A stretch of DNA of 64,000 nucleotides. It comes from CAIYZT01 sp031385445. GTDB taxonomy: Bacteria; Pseudomonadota; Alphaproteobacteria; Rhodobacterales; Rhodobacteraceae. The notes beneath the pieces were generated by a model that worked only from the letters and a program-made list of their open reading frames with translations, was not told the DNA's origin and ran no database searches. Of this stretch, positions 17,694 to 26,382 are shown in pieces; position 1 is the first letter of the stretch, and the number at the start of each line of letters is the position of its first letter. The DNA is taken from positions 1 to 64,000 of the forward strand of contig JANNBM010000043.1 of NCBI GenBank assembly GCA_031385445.1, written 5' to 3'. The translations under genes and the position numbers were made by a program.

Positions 17694-18375
17694 GACGGAA
17701 CCTGTATTGGACGTGGCGGATGTCTGGTTGACCCTTCAGGGCAATGCGGGGCCGGTTGATATTTTGAAGGGCATAACCCTTTCGGTCGCCAAGGGCGAGA
17801 CACTTGGGCTTGTCGGCCCCTCTGGTTCGGGCAAATCATCGTTACTTATGTTGATGGGCGGCTTGGAACGGGCCAGCCGTGGGCGGATTTCCGCGCTTGG
17901 CCATGATATGACCACCTTGAACGAAGACGGGCTGGCGCGGTTTCGGCGCGGGCGGGTCGGCGTGGTTTTTCAAAGCTTTCACCTGATCCCCACCATGACC
18001 GCGCTGGAAAACGTCGCGGTGCCGCTGGAACTGCAAGGTGCAGCCGATGCGTTCGAGCGGGCGCGGGAGGAGCTGCATGCCGTCGGGCTGGCCGCGCGGG
18101 CCGATCATTACCCGGCGCAGTTGTCGGGCGGCGAGCAGCAGCGCGTGGCGCTCGCCCGTGCCGCCGCGCCGCGTCCGGCGCTTTTGCTGGCGGACGAGCC
18201 GACCGGCAATCTGGACAGCGCCAATGGCAGCGCGATCATGGATCTGCTTTTCGCTTTGCGTGACCGGCATGGCGCGACCTTGGTGATGGTCACCCATGCG
18301 CCGGAACTTGCCGCGCGCTGTGACCGGATCATCCGGCTGGCCGATGGCCGCATTGCGGGCGAGGGCCAAACGTGA
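17692..18375 (+). CDS. ybbA: ABC transporter ATP-binding protein (YbbA/LolD type)
   Basis: This 227-residue ATPase has Walker A GPSGSGKSS, Q-loop VVFQSFHLIPTMTALENV, signature LSGGEQQRVALARA, Walker B LLLADEPTGNLD and the H-loop TH in MVTHAPE. The length and PTMTALENV segment match the LolD/YbbA/MacB group that pairs with FtsX-like permeases. ATG 17692 shares bases with the tesA start, and its stop overlaps the next gene as GTGA. It probably powers YbbP in extracting a lipid or hydrophobic compound from the membrane. Confidence 0.93.
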   Translation: MTEPVLDVADVWLTLQGNAGPVDILKGITLSVAKGETLGLVGPSGSGKSSLLMLMGGLERASRGRISALGHDMTTLNEDGLARFRRGRVGVVFQSFHLIPTMTALENVAVPLELQGAADAFERAREELHAVGLAARADHYPAQLSGGEQQRVALARAAAPRPALLLADEPTGNLDSANGSAIMDLLFALRDRHGATLVMVTHAPELAARCDRIIRLADGRIAGEGQT

Positions 18376-20885
18376 GCGTCGCGCTGGCGTGGCGCATTGC
18401 CCGGCGCGAGATGCGCGGCGGGTTGAAAGGGTTTGGGGTTTTCCTGTCCTGCCTTGCGCTGGGCGTGGCGGCGATTGCCGCCGTTGGCATGGTCAGGTCC
18501 GCGATCGAGCGGGGCTTGACCGATCAGGGCGCGGTGATCCTTGGCGGCGATGCGCAGATCGAGTTTACCTATCGCTTTGCGACCGATGAGGAAAAGGCCT
18601 GGATGGCGTCCAAGGCGACATCGGTGTCCGAGATCGTCGATTTCCGGTCGATGGCGGTGGCGGGCGAGGCCCGCGTTTTGGCGCAGGTCAAGGCGGTGGA
18701 CGGCGCCTATCCTTTGTATGGGCAAGTCGAGCTGGACAGCGGTATCGCGCTGGGCGAGGCGCTGGCGGGCAACGGTCTGCCCGGCGCGGTGATGGAAAAG
18801 ATATTGGCCGATCAGATGGGGCTGGCCGTGGGCGAGCGGTTCAAGCTGGGACTGCAGGACTTCCGGCTGAACGGCTATGTCCTGCGCGAGCCGGACGGAA
18901 CATCGGGCGGCTTTGCGCTGGCGCCGCGGGTGATCGTGCTGCGGGCTGATCTGGCGCAGGCGGGGCTTTTGGTTGACGGTACACTTTTTGACAGCTCTTA
19001 CCGGATGATCCTGCCGCCGGATGCCGATCTGGAAGCGTTGTCGGCGCAGGCTGAGGCGAAGTTTCGCGCGGACGGCTTGCGCTGGACCGACAAGCGCCGG
19101 GCCGCGCCGGGGGCGGAGGAATTTGTGGACCGCATCGGCGCGTTTTTGGTTCTGGTGGGGCTGGCCGGTTTGGCCGTGGGCGGGGTTGGTGTCGCCTCGG
19201 CGGTGCGGGCCTATTTGGAGGGCAAAGTGTCGACCATCGCCACTTTGCGCACCGTTGGGGCGGAATCCGGGCTGATCTTTCGGATCTATCTGCTGCAGAT
19301 CGCGGTTCTGACCGGGCTCGCGCTGGTGATCGGGCTTGGCCTTGGGGCGGCTTTGCCGGTGGCTTTGGGGCCTTGGATCGAGACGCAGCTGCCGTTTCCG
19401 GCCGAGGTCGGATTTTACCCCCGTCCGGTGATTGAGGCGCTTTTTTATGGCATCACCTCGGCGTTCCTGTTTGCGCTTTGGCCCTTGGCCAAGGCGGCAG
19501 AGGTGCGGGCGGCGGCGCTGTACCGGGGCGGGCTGGGGACCGGGTGGCCAAGGGGCTGGTATCTGGCGATCATCGGCGGGCTGGCGGCGGTTTTGATCGG
19601 GGGTGCGGTGTTTTTGTCGGGGATGGCGTGGCTGGCGCTTTCGGTCGCGGGCGGAGTTTTGGGGGCGTTGGTTGTGCTGGCGCTTGCCGCGATGGGGCTG
19701 ATGGCGCTGGCGCGGCGGCTGGGGCATTCGCGTGTGGTGCGGGGACGTGCGGCGTTGCGGCTGGCGCTGGCGGCAATTGGGGGGCCAAGGTCCGAGACGA
19801 TGCAGGTGGTGCTGGCCCTGGGGCTGGGGCTGTCGGTGCTGGCGGCGGTCGGGCAGATCGACGCCAACCTGCGCGCGGCGATTGCGCGCGATTTGCCGGC
19901 GCGCGCGCCGTCGTTCTTTTTCGTCGATATCCAGCCTGATCAGATCAACGCCTTTCGCCAGATGATGACCGACAATCCCGCCGTCAGCCGCCAGGATTCC
20001 GCGCCGATGCTGCGCGGTCTGATCACCCTGATCAACGGGCGCGACGCGCGCGAGGCTGCGAACAACCATTGGGTGGTCAGCAGTGACCGGGGCCTGACTT
20101 ATGCCGACGGCCTGCCCGAAGGCACCAAGGTGACGGACGGAACCTGGTGGCCGCAAGGGTATGACGGGCCGCCGCAGATTTCCTTTGCTTCGAAGGAAGC
20201 CGAAGAAATGGGGTTGAAGCTGGGCGACCGGATCACCGTCAACATTCTGGGCCGCGAGATTGAGGCCGAGATCACCTCGTTCCGCGACGTCAACTTTGCC
20301 AGCGGCGGCATGGGGTTTGTCATGTCGATGAACGAGGCTGCGCTGAAAGGCGCGCCGCACAGTTATATCGCCACGGTCTATGCCGACGAAGCGGCGGAGG
20401 CGGAAATCTTGCGCGGCGCGGCCAAGGCGTTTCCCAACATCACCGCGATCGGGATGAAGGCGGCGATTGGCCGGGTCACCGAAACCCTGACCGCAATTGC
20501 GCAGGCGGTGACGATTGCGGCACTGGTCACGCTGATCACCGGGTTTGTGGTGCTGATCGGGGCGGCAGCAGCGGGCGAGCGGCAACGGCGCTATGAAGCG
20601 GCGGTGTTGAAGGTGATCGGCGCCTCGCGCGCGCGGATTTTGATGTCCTTTGCGCTGCGGGCGGCTTTGACCGGGGCGGCGGCGGGGCTGGTGGCGATTG
20701 TCACCGGGGCGGTTTCGGGATGGGCGGTGATGCGGTTCGTGATGGAGGCGGATTATGCGTTCGAGCCGGCATCAGCGCTGCTGATCGTCGTTGGCGGGAT
20801 ACTGGCGACGCTGATTTCGGGGCTGGTGTTCATGATCCGGCCCTTGGGGCTGCGTCCGGCGCAGGTTTTGCGGTCGCAGGAATAA
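18372..20885 (+). CDS. ybbP: ABC transporter permease, FtsX-like (YbbP)
   Basis: The 837-residue protein has the YbbP plan: one N-terminal helix (FLSCLALGVAAIAAVGM), a large periplasmic domain, an FtsX helix set starting near IGAFLVLVGLAGLAVGGVGV, a second periplasmic domain (RDLPARAPSFFFVDIQP) and a C-terminal FtsX set with AVLKVIGASRARIL. The GTG start overlaps ybbA by four bases. The partner ATPase and divergent tesA suggest a role in lipid or hydrophobic-compound handling; the substrate is not established. Confidence 0.9.
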   Translation: MSVALAWRIARREMRGGLKGFGVFLSCLALGVAAIAAVGMVRSAIERGLTDQGAVILGGDAQIEFTYRFATDEEKAWMASKATSVSEIVDFRSMAVAGEARVLAQVKAVDGAYPLYGQVELDSGIALGEALAGNGLPGAVMEKILADQMGLAVGERFKLGLQDFRLNGYVLREPDGTSGGFALAPRVIVLRADLAQAGLLVDGTLFDSSYRMILPPDADLEALSAQAEAKFRADGLRWTDKRRAAPGAEEFVDRIGAFLVLVGLAGLAVGGVGVASAVRAYLEGKVSTIATLRTVGAESGLIFRIYLLQIAVLTGLALVIGLGLGAALPVALGPWIETQLPFPAEVGFYPRPVIEALFYGITSAFLFALWPLAKAAEVRAAALYRGGLGTGWPRGWYLAIIGGLAAVLIGGAVFLSGMAWLALSVAGGVLGALVVLALAAMGLMALARRLGHSRVVRGRAALRLALAAIGGPRSETMQVVLALGLGLSVLAAVGQIDANLRAAIARDLPARAPSFFFVDIQPDQINAFRQMMTDNPAVSRQDSAPMLRGLITLINGRDAREAANNHWVVSSDRGLTYADGLPEGTKVTDGTWWPQGYDGPPQISFASKEAEEMGLKLGDRITVNILGREIEAEITSFRDVNFASGGMGFVMSMNEAALKGAPHSYIATVYADEAAEAEILRGAAKAFPNITAIGMKAAIGRVTETLTAIAQAVTIAALVTLITGFVVLIGAAAAGERQRRYEAAVLKVIGASRARILMSFALRAALTGAAAGLVAIVTGAVSGWAVMRFVMEADYAFEPASALLIVVGGILATLISGLVFMIRPLGLRPAQVLRSQE

Positions 20886-20896
20886 CAGGGGTCGGT

Positions 20897-21694
20897 TCAG
20901 GTGTTGTCGTTCAGCCAGTCGCGGAAGGCGGCGACAACATCGGACTCGGCCCCGACCAGATGTTGCGGGGCGGGGTATTGGCCGGAATGGACGTCTTCGG
21001 CGAAGGATGTCATCGCGGCGATGCGCAGATGTTGCAGGCGGGCGTATTCGGATTTGAAATCGGCATAGACCTTGGCGTGGCGCGGGACATGGCCGGTGTT
21101 TTGGCCCAGAACGTCGTCCGAGAACAAATAGTGCGCGTGGCCCGCCGCCCCTGCGCCCATCGAGATCAGAAACAGGCTGGTCTTTTCTGCGATGGCGGCG
21201 GTGATGGCGGCCGGGACCACCTCAATCTCGGCAGCAAAAGCGCCGGCGTCTTCAAGCGCGGCGCAGGCTTCCCAAATCCATTTCGCAGAGTCGAGCGTTT
21301 TGCCGACCGCCTTGAAGCCGCCCGTCCATGTGGCCTTGGACGGGATCAGACCGACATGGCCGCAAACCGGCACGGCATTTTCGGCCAGTTCGCGCACGGT
21401 TGAAAGCGAGCCAGAGCAATAAACCGCATCGGCCCCGGCCTTGATCAGCGGCATGGCCCATTTCATGTAGGATGCGGTATCGCCGATTTCATAGTAATTC
21501 TCGCCCGGGCAGGCAAAGGCATCGGGGGCCACCGCGCGAAAGCGGGGGTCGTGCAGCATGGCGGGGGGGAGGGACAACAGCGCCACCCCTGCCGCCGCCG
21601 CCGCTGCCGCCTCGTCCAGCGTTTCAACGCGCAGCATGGCATAGGGACGCTTGCCGCGATTGGCGAGCAGGTCTGCGATGGTCGGGCGGCTCAT
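20897..21694 (-). CDS. PanB-like protein (ketopantoate hydroxymethyltransferase family, divergent)
   Basis: The C-terminal two thirds follow PanB: PVCGHVGLIP near 109-118, the block ALEDAGAFAAEIEVVP with the catalytic Glu at about 158, SMGAGAAGH, and the C-terminal YADFKSEYA. In the N-terminal third the metal-binding blocks that PanB reads as VGDSLG, ADLPF and KxEGG are replaced by LSLPPAM, ENYYEIG and YCSGS. The three Mg ligands therefore appear lost. It is unlikely to make pantothenate and may use another C1 or keto-acid substrate. ATG 21694 overlaps the Rieske stop by four bases. Confidence 0.75.
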   Translation of the reverse strand: MSRPTIADLLANRGKRPYAMLRVETLDEAAAAAAAGVALLSLPPAMLHDPRFRAVAPDAFACPGENYYEIGDTASYMKWAMPLIKAGADAVYCSGSLSTVRELAENAVPVCGHVGLIPSKATWTGGFKAVGKTLDSAKWIWEACAALEDAGAFAAEIEVVPAAITAAIAEKTSLFLISMGAGAAGHAHYLFSDDVLGQNTGHVPRHAKVYADFKSEYARLQHLRIAAMTSFAEDVHSGQYPAPQHLVGAESDVVAAFRDWLNDNT

Positions 21695-22008
21695 GTCGGC
21701 ACCTCGATCTGGACGCGTCCGGCGTGGATGCGGACGGGATAGGTTTTGAGATTGACGCAGACCGGGGCGCGTTTGGCCTCGCCGGTGCGGTAGTCGAACT
21801 GGCCGTTGTGTTTGGGGCATTCAATGACGTGGCCCATCACCAGCCCATCCGACAGATGCACATCTTCGTGGGTGCAGCGGCCAGCGGTGGCGTAAAACTG
21901 GCCATCGGGGGCGTGGTAAATGGCATAGCTCGCACCGCCAAAATCAAACCGCATCAGGTCTTCGGCGTCGATATCATCGGGGGCGCAGGCATCGGTCCAT
22001 TGCGGCAT
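21691..22008 (-). CDS. Rieske-type [2Fe-2S] ferredoxin, MocE-like
   Basis: This 105-residue protein carries both Rieske cluster boxes: C-x-H as CTH at 45-47 and C-x2-H as CPKH at 64-67, followed by NGQFDYRTGEAKRAP. The stand-alone length fits a ferredoxin component rather than an oxygenase. It starts five bases after the desaturase-like gene, so it is probably its electron donor, as MocE is thought to serve MocD in rhizopine demethylation. No ferredoxin reductase is encoded nearby, so one must be supplied from elsewhere. Confidence 0.87.
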   Translation of the reverse strand: MPQWTDACAPDDIDAEDLMRFDFGGASYAIYHAPDGQFYATAGRCTHEDVHLSDGLVMGHVIECPKHNGQFDYRTGEAKRAPVCVNLKTYPVRIHAGRVQIEVPT

Positions 22009-22013
22009 GGGAC

Positions 22014-23096
22014 TTACTCGGCTGGGGCCGCGCCAAGGGCGGCGGCGTGAAAATCGGCGCGGTAGGGTTTGGCGGAGGGCGGCAGATCGCGGTGGATGTA
22101 ATAGTCCGCATCGGTGATCTGACGCCGCAGAGCGGGCCACATCTCGCGGAAGGCGGCGACGATGCCGGGGCTCGGGGCGGGCAGATCGTGTTTGATAATC
22201 TCGTGCAAACGGGGCAAGGCGTGGTAGGGCACCATCGGATACATGTGATGTTCGACGTGGTAATTCATGTTCATGTAGACAAAGCGGCTGAGGGGGTTCA
22301 GGACCACGGTGCGCGAATTCAGGCGGTGGTCGATCACGTTGTCGGCCAGACCGCCATGCTGCAGCAGCCCGGTCATCACATGATGCCAAGCGCCATACAT
22401 CCGCGGCAGGCCGATCACCATCAGCGGCAGGATCGACCATGACCACAGGGCAAGGATCGCCGTGGCGGCATAGATCGCAGCCGAAATCCGGGCAACGCGG
22501 GTCAGTTTGGCCCATTCGCTTTGCGGGATATAGGTTTGCTCTTCGGCGGTCGGGCCCCACAGCGCATTGTGGATCATGCGCGGGAAAAACGCCCGGACAT
22601 CGGGCAGGCCGACAAAAACCGTCAGCAGCCGGAACAGGGCCGGGGGGCGCGTGATGGCAATCTCGGGGTCGCGGCCAACGATGTAGGTGTCGGTGTGGTG
22701 GCGTGCATGGCTCCACCGCCAAGCCACGGAATTGCGCATCATCATGAAGCTGGCGATTTCGTACATGACGTTGTTCATCCACGGTGTCTTGAACGCGGTG
22801 CCGTGCCCGCCTTCGTGCCAGCGCGCATCAGAGCCGGAGCCGTAAAGCACGCCGTAAGCCAGCCAGAACGGCGCGCTTGCTGCGCTGGGCCAAAGCCAGA
22901 TGCCGAGGCCGGCAAGCAGGATCATCAGGCCGTAGTACAGCGCCGCATCGCGCAGGGCGGGGCCATCGCTGCGCTGCATCAGCTCTTTCATCACCTTGCG
23001 CGGCACCTCGGAATGATACCATTCCGCCGACGCAAGCCCGGTTTCAACGGCGCGCTGGCCGTCTGGCCCCAGTAGACTGTAATCGCGCTTTGCCAT
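22014..23096 (-). CDS. Membrane di-iron oxygenase of the fatty-acid desaturase family, MocD-like
   Basis: The 360-residue protein has several membrane helices and the three histidine boxes of membrane di-iron enzymes: HEGGH at 94-98, HARHH at 130-134 and HVEHH in NYHVEHHMYP, plus QHGGLADNVIDHRLNSR. Start ATG 23096 (MAKRDYSLLG) is preferred over an upstream frame without support. Together with the adjacent Rieske ferredoxin it matches the MocD/MocE monooxygenase proposed to remove the methyl group of 3-O-methyl-scyllo-inosamine. Another methyl-ether or alkyl substrate is equally possible. Confidence 0.85.
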   Translation of the reverse strand: MAKRDYSLLGPDGQRAVETGLASAEWYHSEVPRKVMKELMQRSDGPALRDAALYYGLMILLAGLGIWLWPSAASAPFWLAYGVLYGSGSDARWHEGGHGTAFKTPWMNNVMYEIASFMMMRNSVAWRWSHARHHTDTYIVGRDPEIAITRPPALFRLLTVFVGLPDVRAFFPRMIHNALWGPTAEEQTYIPQSEWAKLTRVARISAAIYAATAILALWSWSILPLMVIGLPRMYGAWHHVMTGLLQHGGLADNVIDHRLNSRTVVLNPLSRFVYMNMNYHVEHHMYPMVPYHALPRLHEIIKHDLPAPSPGIVAAFREMWPALRRQITDADYYIHRDLPPSAKPYRADFHAAALGAAPAE

Positions 23097-23222
23097 GGTC
23101 CCCCCGCGCCCGCACCGTATTTGGCAAAGCCTAACGGGGCGGGGGCGCGCTGCGCAATCTACGGGTTTCAATATTCGTCAAAAATCGTCAAGACTGGGGC
23201 AGGGCGTTTTGGGGGCTGTGGA
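23097..23222. promoter_or_regulatory. Divergent promoter region with TCGTCAA direct repeat
   Basis: This gap separates the divergent oxygenase arm and the regulator. TCGTCAA occurs at 23175-23181 and 23185-23191, exactly ten bases apart, so both copies face the same side of the helix. On the minus strand the copies read TTGACGA, the form of a -35 element for the oxygenase operon. It is a likely binding site for the adjacent LacI-type regulator. Confidence 0.5.
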
Positions 23223-24257
23223 ATGAAACGGGCGGGGATGGCGGAACTGGCAGCGGCGGCGGGGGTTTCTGTTTCGACGGTGGACCGGGCGCTGAACGGG
23301 CGGCAAAGGGTGCATGCCGACATGCTGGTGCATCTGTCGGCGGTGGCGCAGGCGATCGGGCATCCGGCGGCGGGGCGGCTTTTGGGGCACGAAGCGCCTG
23401 ATCCGGGGCGCGGAGAGCTGCGCATCGGGGTGGTGCTGCACAAGCAGGGGCAGGATTTTTACAAGGCTTTTGCCGAGGCGCTGCACCGCGCCGTTGCTGC
23501 CGAGACACGCGTGCAGGCAAAACTGGTGCTGAAGTTTTCGACGTCGCAGGCGCCGTCGGAAATGGCGGGGTTGATGCGGTCCATGGTGGGGCGCTGCGAT
23601 GTGCTGGCGGCGACGGCGGTGAATCACGCCGAGGTGACGGCAGCAGTGCAGGATTTGCGCCAGCAAGGATTGCCCGTGTTCGCGCTTTTGTCCGATTTTG
23701 CGCCGGGGGTGCGGGCGGGCTATCTGGGGCTGGACAATCTGAAGGTCGGGCGTACGGCGGGCTGGATGCTGGCGCAGGTGGCGCGCGCGCCGGGGCCAGT
23801 GGCGATTTTCGTCGGTGGGCACCGGTGGGACGGGCATGATCTGCGCGATCAAGGCTTTCGCGCGGCCCTGCGCAGCCATGGCCCGCAGCTGCGGGTTCTG
23901 GAAACGCTGGTGAACCTTGAAACCCGGACCATGACCTATGACGCCTGCTTCGGCGTGATGCGCGCCCATCCGGACCTGCGCGGAATTTATGTGGCGGGCG
24001 GCGGGATGGAGGGGGCCATCGCCGCGCTGCGCGATGCCAAGGCGGCGGGGCGGGTGGCGCTGATCGTCTCGGCGCTGACGCCCGATTCGCGGCGGGCAGT
24101 CAAGGAGGGGCTGGTCACGCTGGTCATCGACACCCCGCTGGAGGCTTTGTGCCGCGATTTGATCGGCGAGATGGCCGCAAACGGGATTTTGGCGCCGGAC
24201 AGAAAGGGGCCGGACATTTTTCTTGCCCCCGCTTTGACGCTGCCTGAAACGCTCTGA
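23223..24257 (+). CDS. LacI-family transcriptional regulator
   Basis: The 344-residue protein starts at ATG 23223 with a helix-turn-helix at residues 5-26 (MAELAAAAGVSVSTVDRALN) in the LacI pattern, followed by a hinge and a periplasmic-binding-protein fold (IGVVLHKQGQDFYKAFAEAL) typical of sugar-responsive repressors of the CUT2 type. It diverges from the oxygenase arm and precedes the isomerase and ABC genes, so it probably controls both arms. The inducer is expected to be a cyclitol or sugar-like compound. Confidence 0.87.
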   Translation: MKRAGMAELAAAAGVSVSTVDRALNGRQRVHADMLVHLSAVAQAIGHPAAGRLLGHEAPDPGRGELRIGVVLHKQGQDFYKAFAEALHRAVAAETRVQAKLVLKFSTSQAPSEMAGLMRSMVGRCDVLAATAVNHAEVTAAVQDLRQQGLPVFALLSDFAPGVRAGYLGLDNLKVGRTAGWMLAQVARAPGPVAIFVGGHRWDGHDLRDQGFRAALRSHGPQLRVLETLVNLETRTMTYDACFGVMRAHPDLRGIYVAGGGMEGAIAALRDAKAAGRVALIVSALTPDSRRAVKEGLVTLVIDTPLEALCRDLIGEMAANGILAPDRKGPDIFLAPALTLPETL

Positions 24258-24269
24258 CCTCCGCCCGCG

Positions 24270-24294
24270 CTCGCGTGGAATAATACCACGCGAG
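24270..24294. terminator. Perfect 9-bp hairpin after the regulator gene
   Basis: CTCGCGTGG (24270-24278) and CCACGCGAG (24286-24294) form nine perfect pairs around the loop AATAATA, beginning 12 bases after the regulator stop. No T-tract follows, so it may be a Rho-assisted end or an RNA-stabilising stem. Confidence 0.55.
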
Positions 24295-24321
24295 GCAAAC
24301 TGGCCAAAAGCACCCCCGCAT

Positions 24322-24395
24322 TTTGGAATATTTTTTCCGAATTTCAGAATCTTTTTGGTTGATTGGCTGCTAATTTGGAATATGAATTCTATAAT
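24322..24395 (+). promoter_or_regulatory. AT-rich promoter/operator region of the isomerase-ABC operon
   Basis: TTTGGAATAT occurs at 24322-24331 and again at 24374-24383. The first copy is part of an imperfect palindrome TTTGGAA-N6-TTCCGAA (24322-24341). A TATAAT -10 box lies at 24390-24395, with no convincing -35 at standard spacing. The stretch is far more AT-rich than its surroundings and ends about 40 bases before the start codon. Confidence 0.5.
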
Positions 24396-24435
24396 CGCGA
24401 TGATCCAATCTATTTGCCCTTAGGATTCCCACTGC

Positions 24436-25242
24436 ATGTTGCCCTTTGCGCTGAACCATATGACCGCGCCAAATCTCGGCTGGCGCGCGTTTGCCGATCT
24501 TGCCAAGGGGCTGGGCTGCGTCGGGGTGGAGTTTCGCAATGACCTGAAGGGGCCGCTGTTTGGCGGTGATGATCCGGCAGAGGTCAAGGCGGCGCTGAAG
24601 GCCGCCGGATTGCGGTTTCTGGCGCTGGCCGAGGTCAAGATGTTCAACGACTGGTCCGCGGCAAAAGCCGCCGAGGCCGAGGCGCTGATGAAAATCGCGG
24701 TGGCTGCGGGGGCCGAGGCGATCAGCCTGATCCCGCGCAATGACGGGGTGGCGACGGACCGTGTCCGCAGCCGCGAGGTAAGCGAACACGCGCTGCGCGA
24801 GATCCTTCCGATGCTGAAATCCTATGGTCTGAAAGCGATGGTGGAGCCCTTGGGTTTTGCTGTCTGTGCGCTGCGGTACAAGGATATTCTGGCAGACTGC
24901 ATCAGGGCAGTGGGCGGGCAGGGCACCTTTTTCATGGTCCATGACACCTTCCACCACGCGCTGGCCGGCTTTGGCCCGATCTATCCGGACCTGACTGGAA
25001 TCGTTCACGTTTCCGGCGTGACGGACGCGATTTATCTGGACGATATGCGCGATGGCCACCGGGTTCTGGTGGGCGCAGATGACGTTCTTGGCACTGTGGC
25101 GCAGATCCGGGCCTTGCGGGCTGCGGGATATGACGGGCCGATAAGTTACGAGCCTTTCGCGGCATCAGTCCACGCGCTTGCCGATGCCGGACCGGCCTTG
25201 GCGGCATCGATACAATTCATTCGTGCGGGTGTGGCCGCCTAA
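24436..25242 (+). CDS. TIM-barrel sugar phosphate isomerase/epimerase, MocC-like
   Basis: The 268-residue protein has the xylose-isomerase-like TIM-barrel pattern: FALNHMTAPNLGWRAFADLAKGLGCVGVEFRN at the N-terminus, metal-site residues at VEPLGF, MVHDTFHHAL and VHVSGV, and a C-terminal ISYEPFA. The opening FALNHMTAP is characteristic of MocC, the rhizopine catabolism protein related to IolE/IolI. It probably isomerises or dehydrates a keto-inositol intermediate. It is the first gene of the plus-strand catabolic and transport operon. Confidence 0.83.
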   Translation: MLPFALNHMTAPNLGWRAFADLAKGLGCVGVEFRNDLKGPLFGGDDPAEVKAALKAAGLRFLALAEVKMFNDWSAAKAAEAEALMKIAVAAGAEAISLIPRNDGVATDRVRSREVSEHALREILPMLKSYGLKAMVEPLGFAVCALRYKDILADCIRAVGGQGTFFMVHDTFHHALAGFGPIYPDLTGIVHVSGVTDAIYLDDMRDGHRVLVGADDVLGTVAQIRALRAAGYDGPISYEPFAASVHALADAGPALAASIQFIRAGVAA

Positions 25243-25331
25243 GGCCAGCCCTACGAGAATACCCGCCCGAACGGGCGGTCGGGCGGGGAGAGAACGGTGC
25301 GGCCCGGACACCATCAATGGAGGAGAGACAC

Positions 25332-26273
25332 ATGAAGAAGACCCTTATCGTAGCTGGTTTTGCGGCCTTGATGGGTACCAGCGCCCTGTCAGAAGGCATC
25401 GGCGTTTCGATGGCCCTGTTTGACGACAACTTTCTGACCGTTCTGCGCAACGGCATCCAGTCTTATGCGGATGCCAACGGCGTGACCGTTCAGATCGAAG
25501 ATGCGCAGAACGACGTGGCCAAGCAGTTGGACCAGATCAACAACTTCATCGCGGGCGGCGTTTCCGCGATCATCGTGAACCCGGTTGACACCTCGGCAAC
25601 CCAAGCCATGTCGGACGCCGCTGCGGCTGCCGGCGTGGCCTTGGTCTATGTGAACCGTCAGCCGATCAACGTGGACACGCTGCCGGACAATCAGGCATTC
25701 GTGGCCTCGAATGAAGTTGACTCCGGCACGCTGGAAACCATAGAAGTTTGCGCGCAACTGAAAGCCGCTGGCAAGGACAACGCAAACGTCTATATCATGA
25801 TGGGTGAGCTTTCCAACCAAGCCGCTGTGCAGCGGACTGCGGACATCCACGACGTGATGGCAGCGGGCAAATGCGCCGTTACGCTGAACATCATCGACGA
25901 GCAGACCGCAAACTGGAGCCGCGATCAGGCGCAGTCGCTGATGACCAACTGGTTGTCGACCGGGACCGCGTTTGACGCCGTCATCGCCAACAACGACGAA
26001 ATGGCAATCGGTGCCATTCAGGCGATGAAAGCCGCCGGCATCGACATGACCACGGTTGTGGTCGGCGGTGTGGACGCAACGCAGGACGCGCTTGCCGCGA
26101 TGCAGGCCGGCGATCAGGACGTGACCGTGTTCCAGGACGCGGCCGGCCAGGGTTCGGGCGCAGTCGACGCAGCGGTCAAGCTGTCCAAGGGCGAGGCTGT
26201 GGACCAGAAGGTCTACATTCCGTTCCAATTGGTCACCTCGGCCAATGTGGCGGATTTCGCCGCCAAGAACTGA
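25332..26273 (+). CDS. Sugar ABC transporter substrate-binding protein, MocB-like
   Basis: The start at ATG 25332 follows a strong GGAGGAGAG site. Residues 1-20 (MKKTLIVAGFAALMGTSALS) are a signal peptide, and the mature protein has the type I periplasmic-binding fold of ribose/inositol/rhizopine binders: SMALFDDNFLTVLRNGI, IIVNPVDTSATQ, VASNEVDSG and VIANNDEMAIGAIQAMK. It captures a sugar or cyclitol and delivers it to the permease downstream. CG-rich inverted repeats just upstream may tune its expression. Confidence 0.9.
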   Translation: MKKTLIVAGFAALMGTSALSEGIGVSMALFDDNFLTVLRNGIQSYADANGVTVQIEDAQNDVAKQLDQINNFIAGGVSAIIVNPVDTSATQAMSDAAAAAGVALVYVNRQPINVDTLPDNQAFVASNEVDSGTLETIEVCAQLKAAGKDNANVYIMMGELSNQAAVQRTADIHDVMAAGKCAVTLNIIDEQTANWSRDQAQSLMTNWLSTGTAFDAVIANNDEMAIGAIQAMKAAGIDMTTVVVGGVDATQDALAAMQAGDQDVTVFQDAAGQGSGAVDAAVKLSKGEAVDQKVYIPFQLVTSANVADFAAKN

Positions 26274-26382
26274 TCTTTACGGATCAAGATTTGGGGGGCG
26301 GCGCGAAAGCTCCGTCCTCTTTATTCCTTGCTTGTGCCGCCCGCAATCGCTGAGGATGGTGCATCATTTCGGAGGACTTGAG

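Noticed and set aside
18108..20585. An 825-codon open frame on the minus strand opposite ybbA/ybbP
   Set aside because: It is rich in Arg, Gln, His and Pro and lies exactly opposite convincing genes. High GC suppresses stops; it is a shadow.
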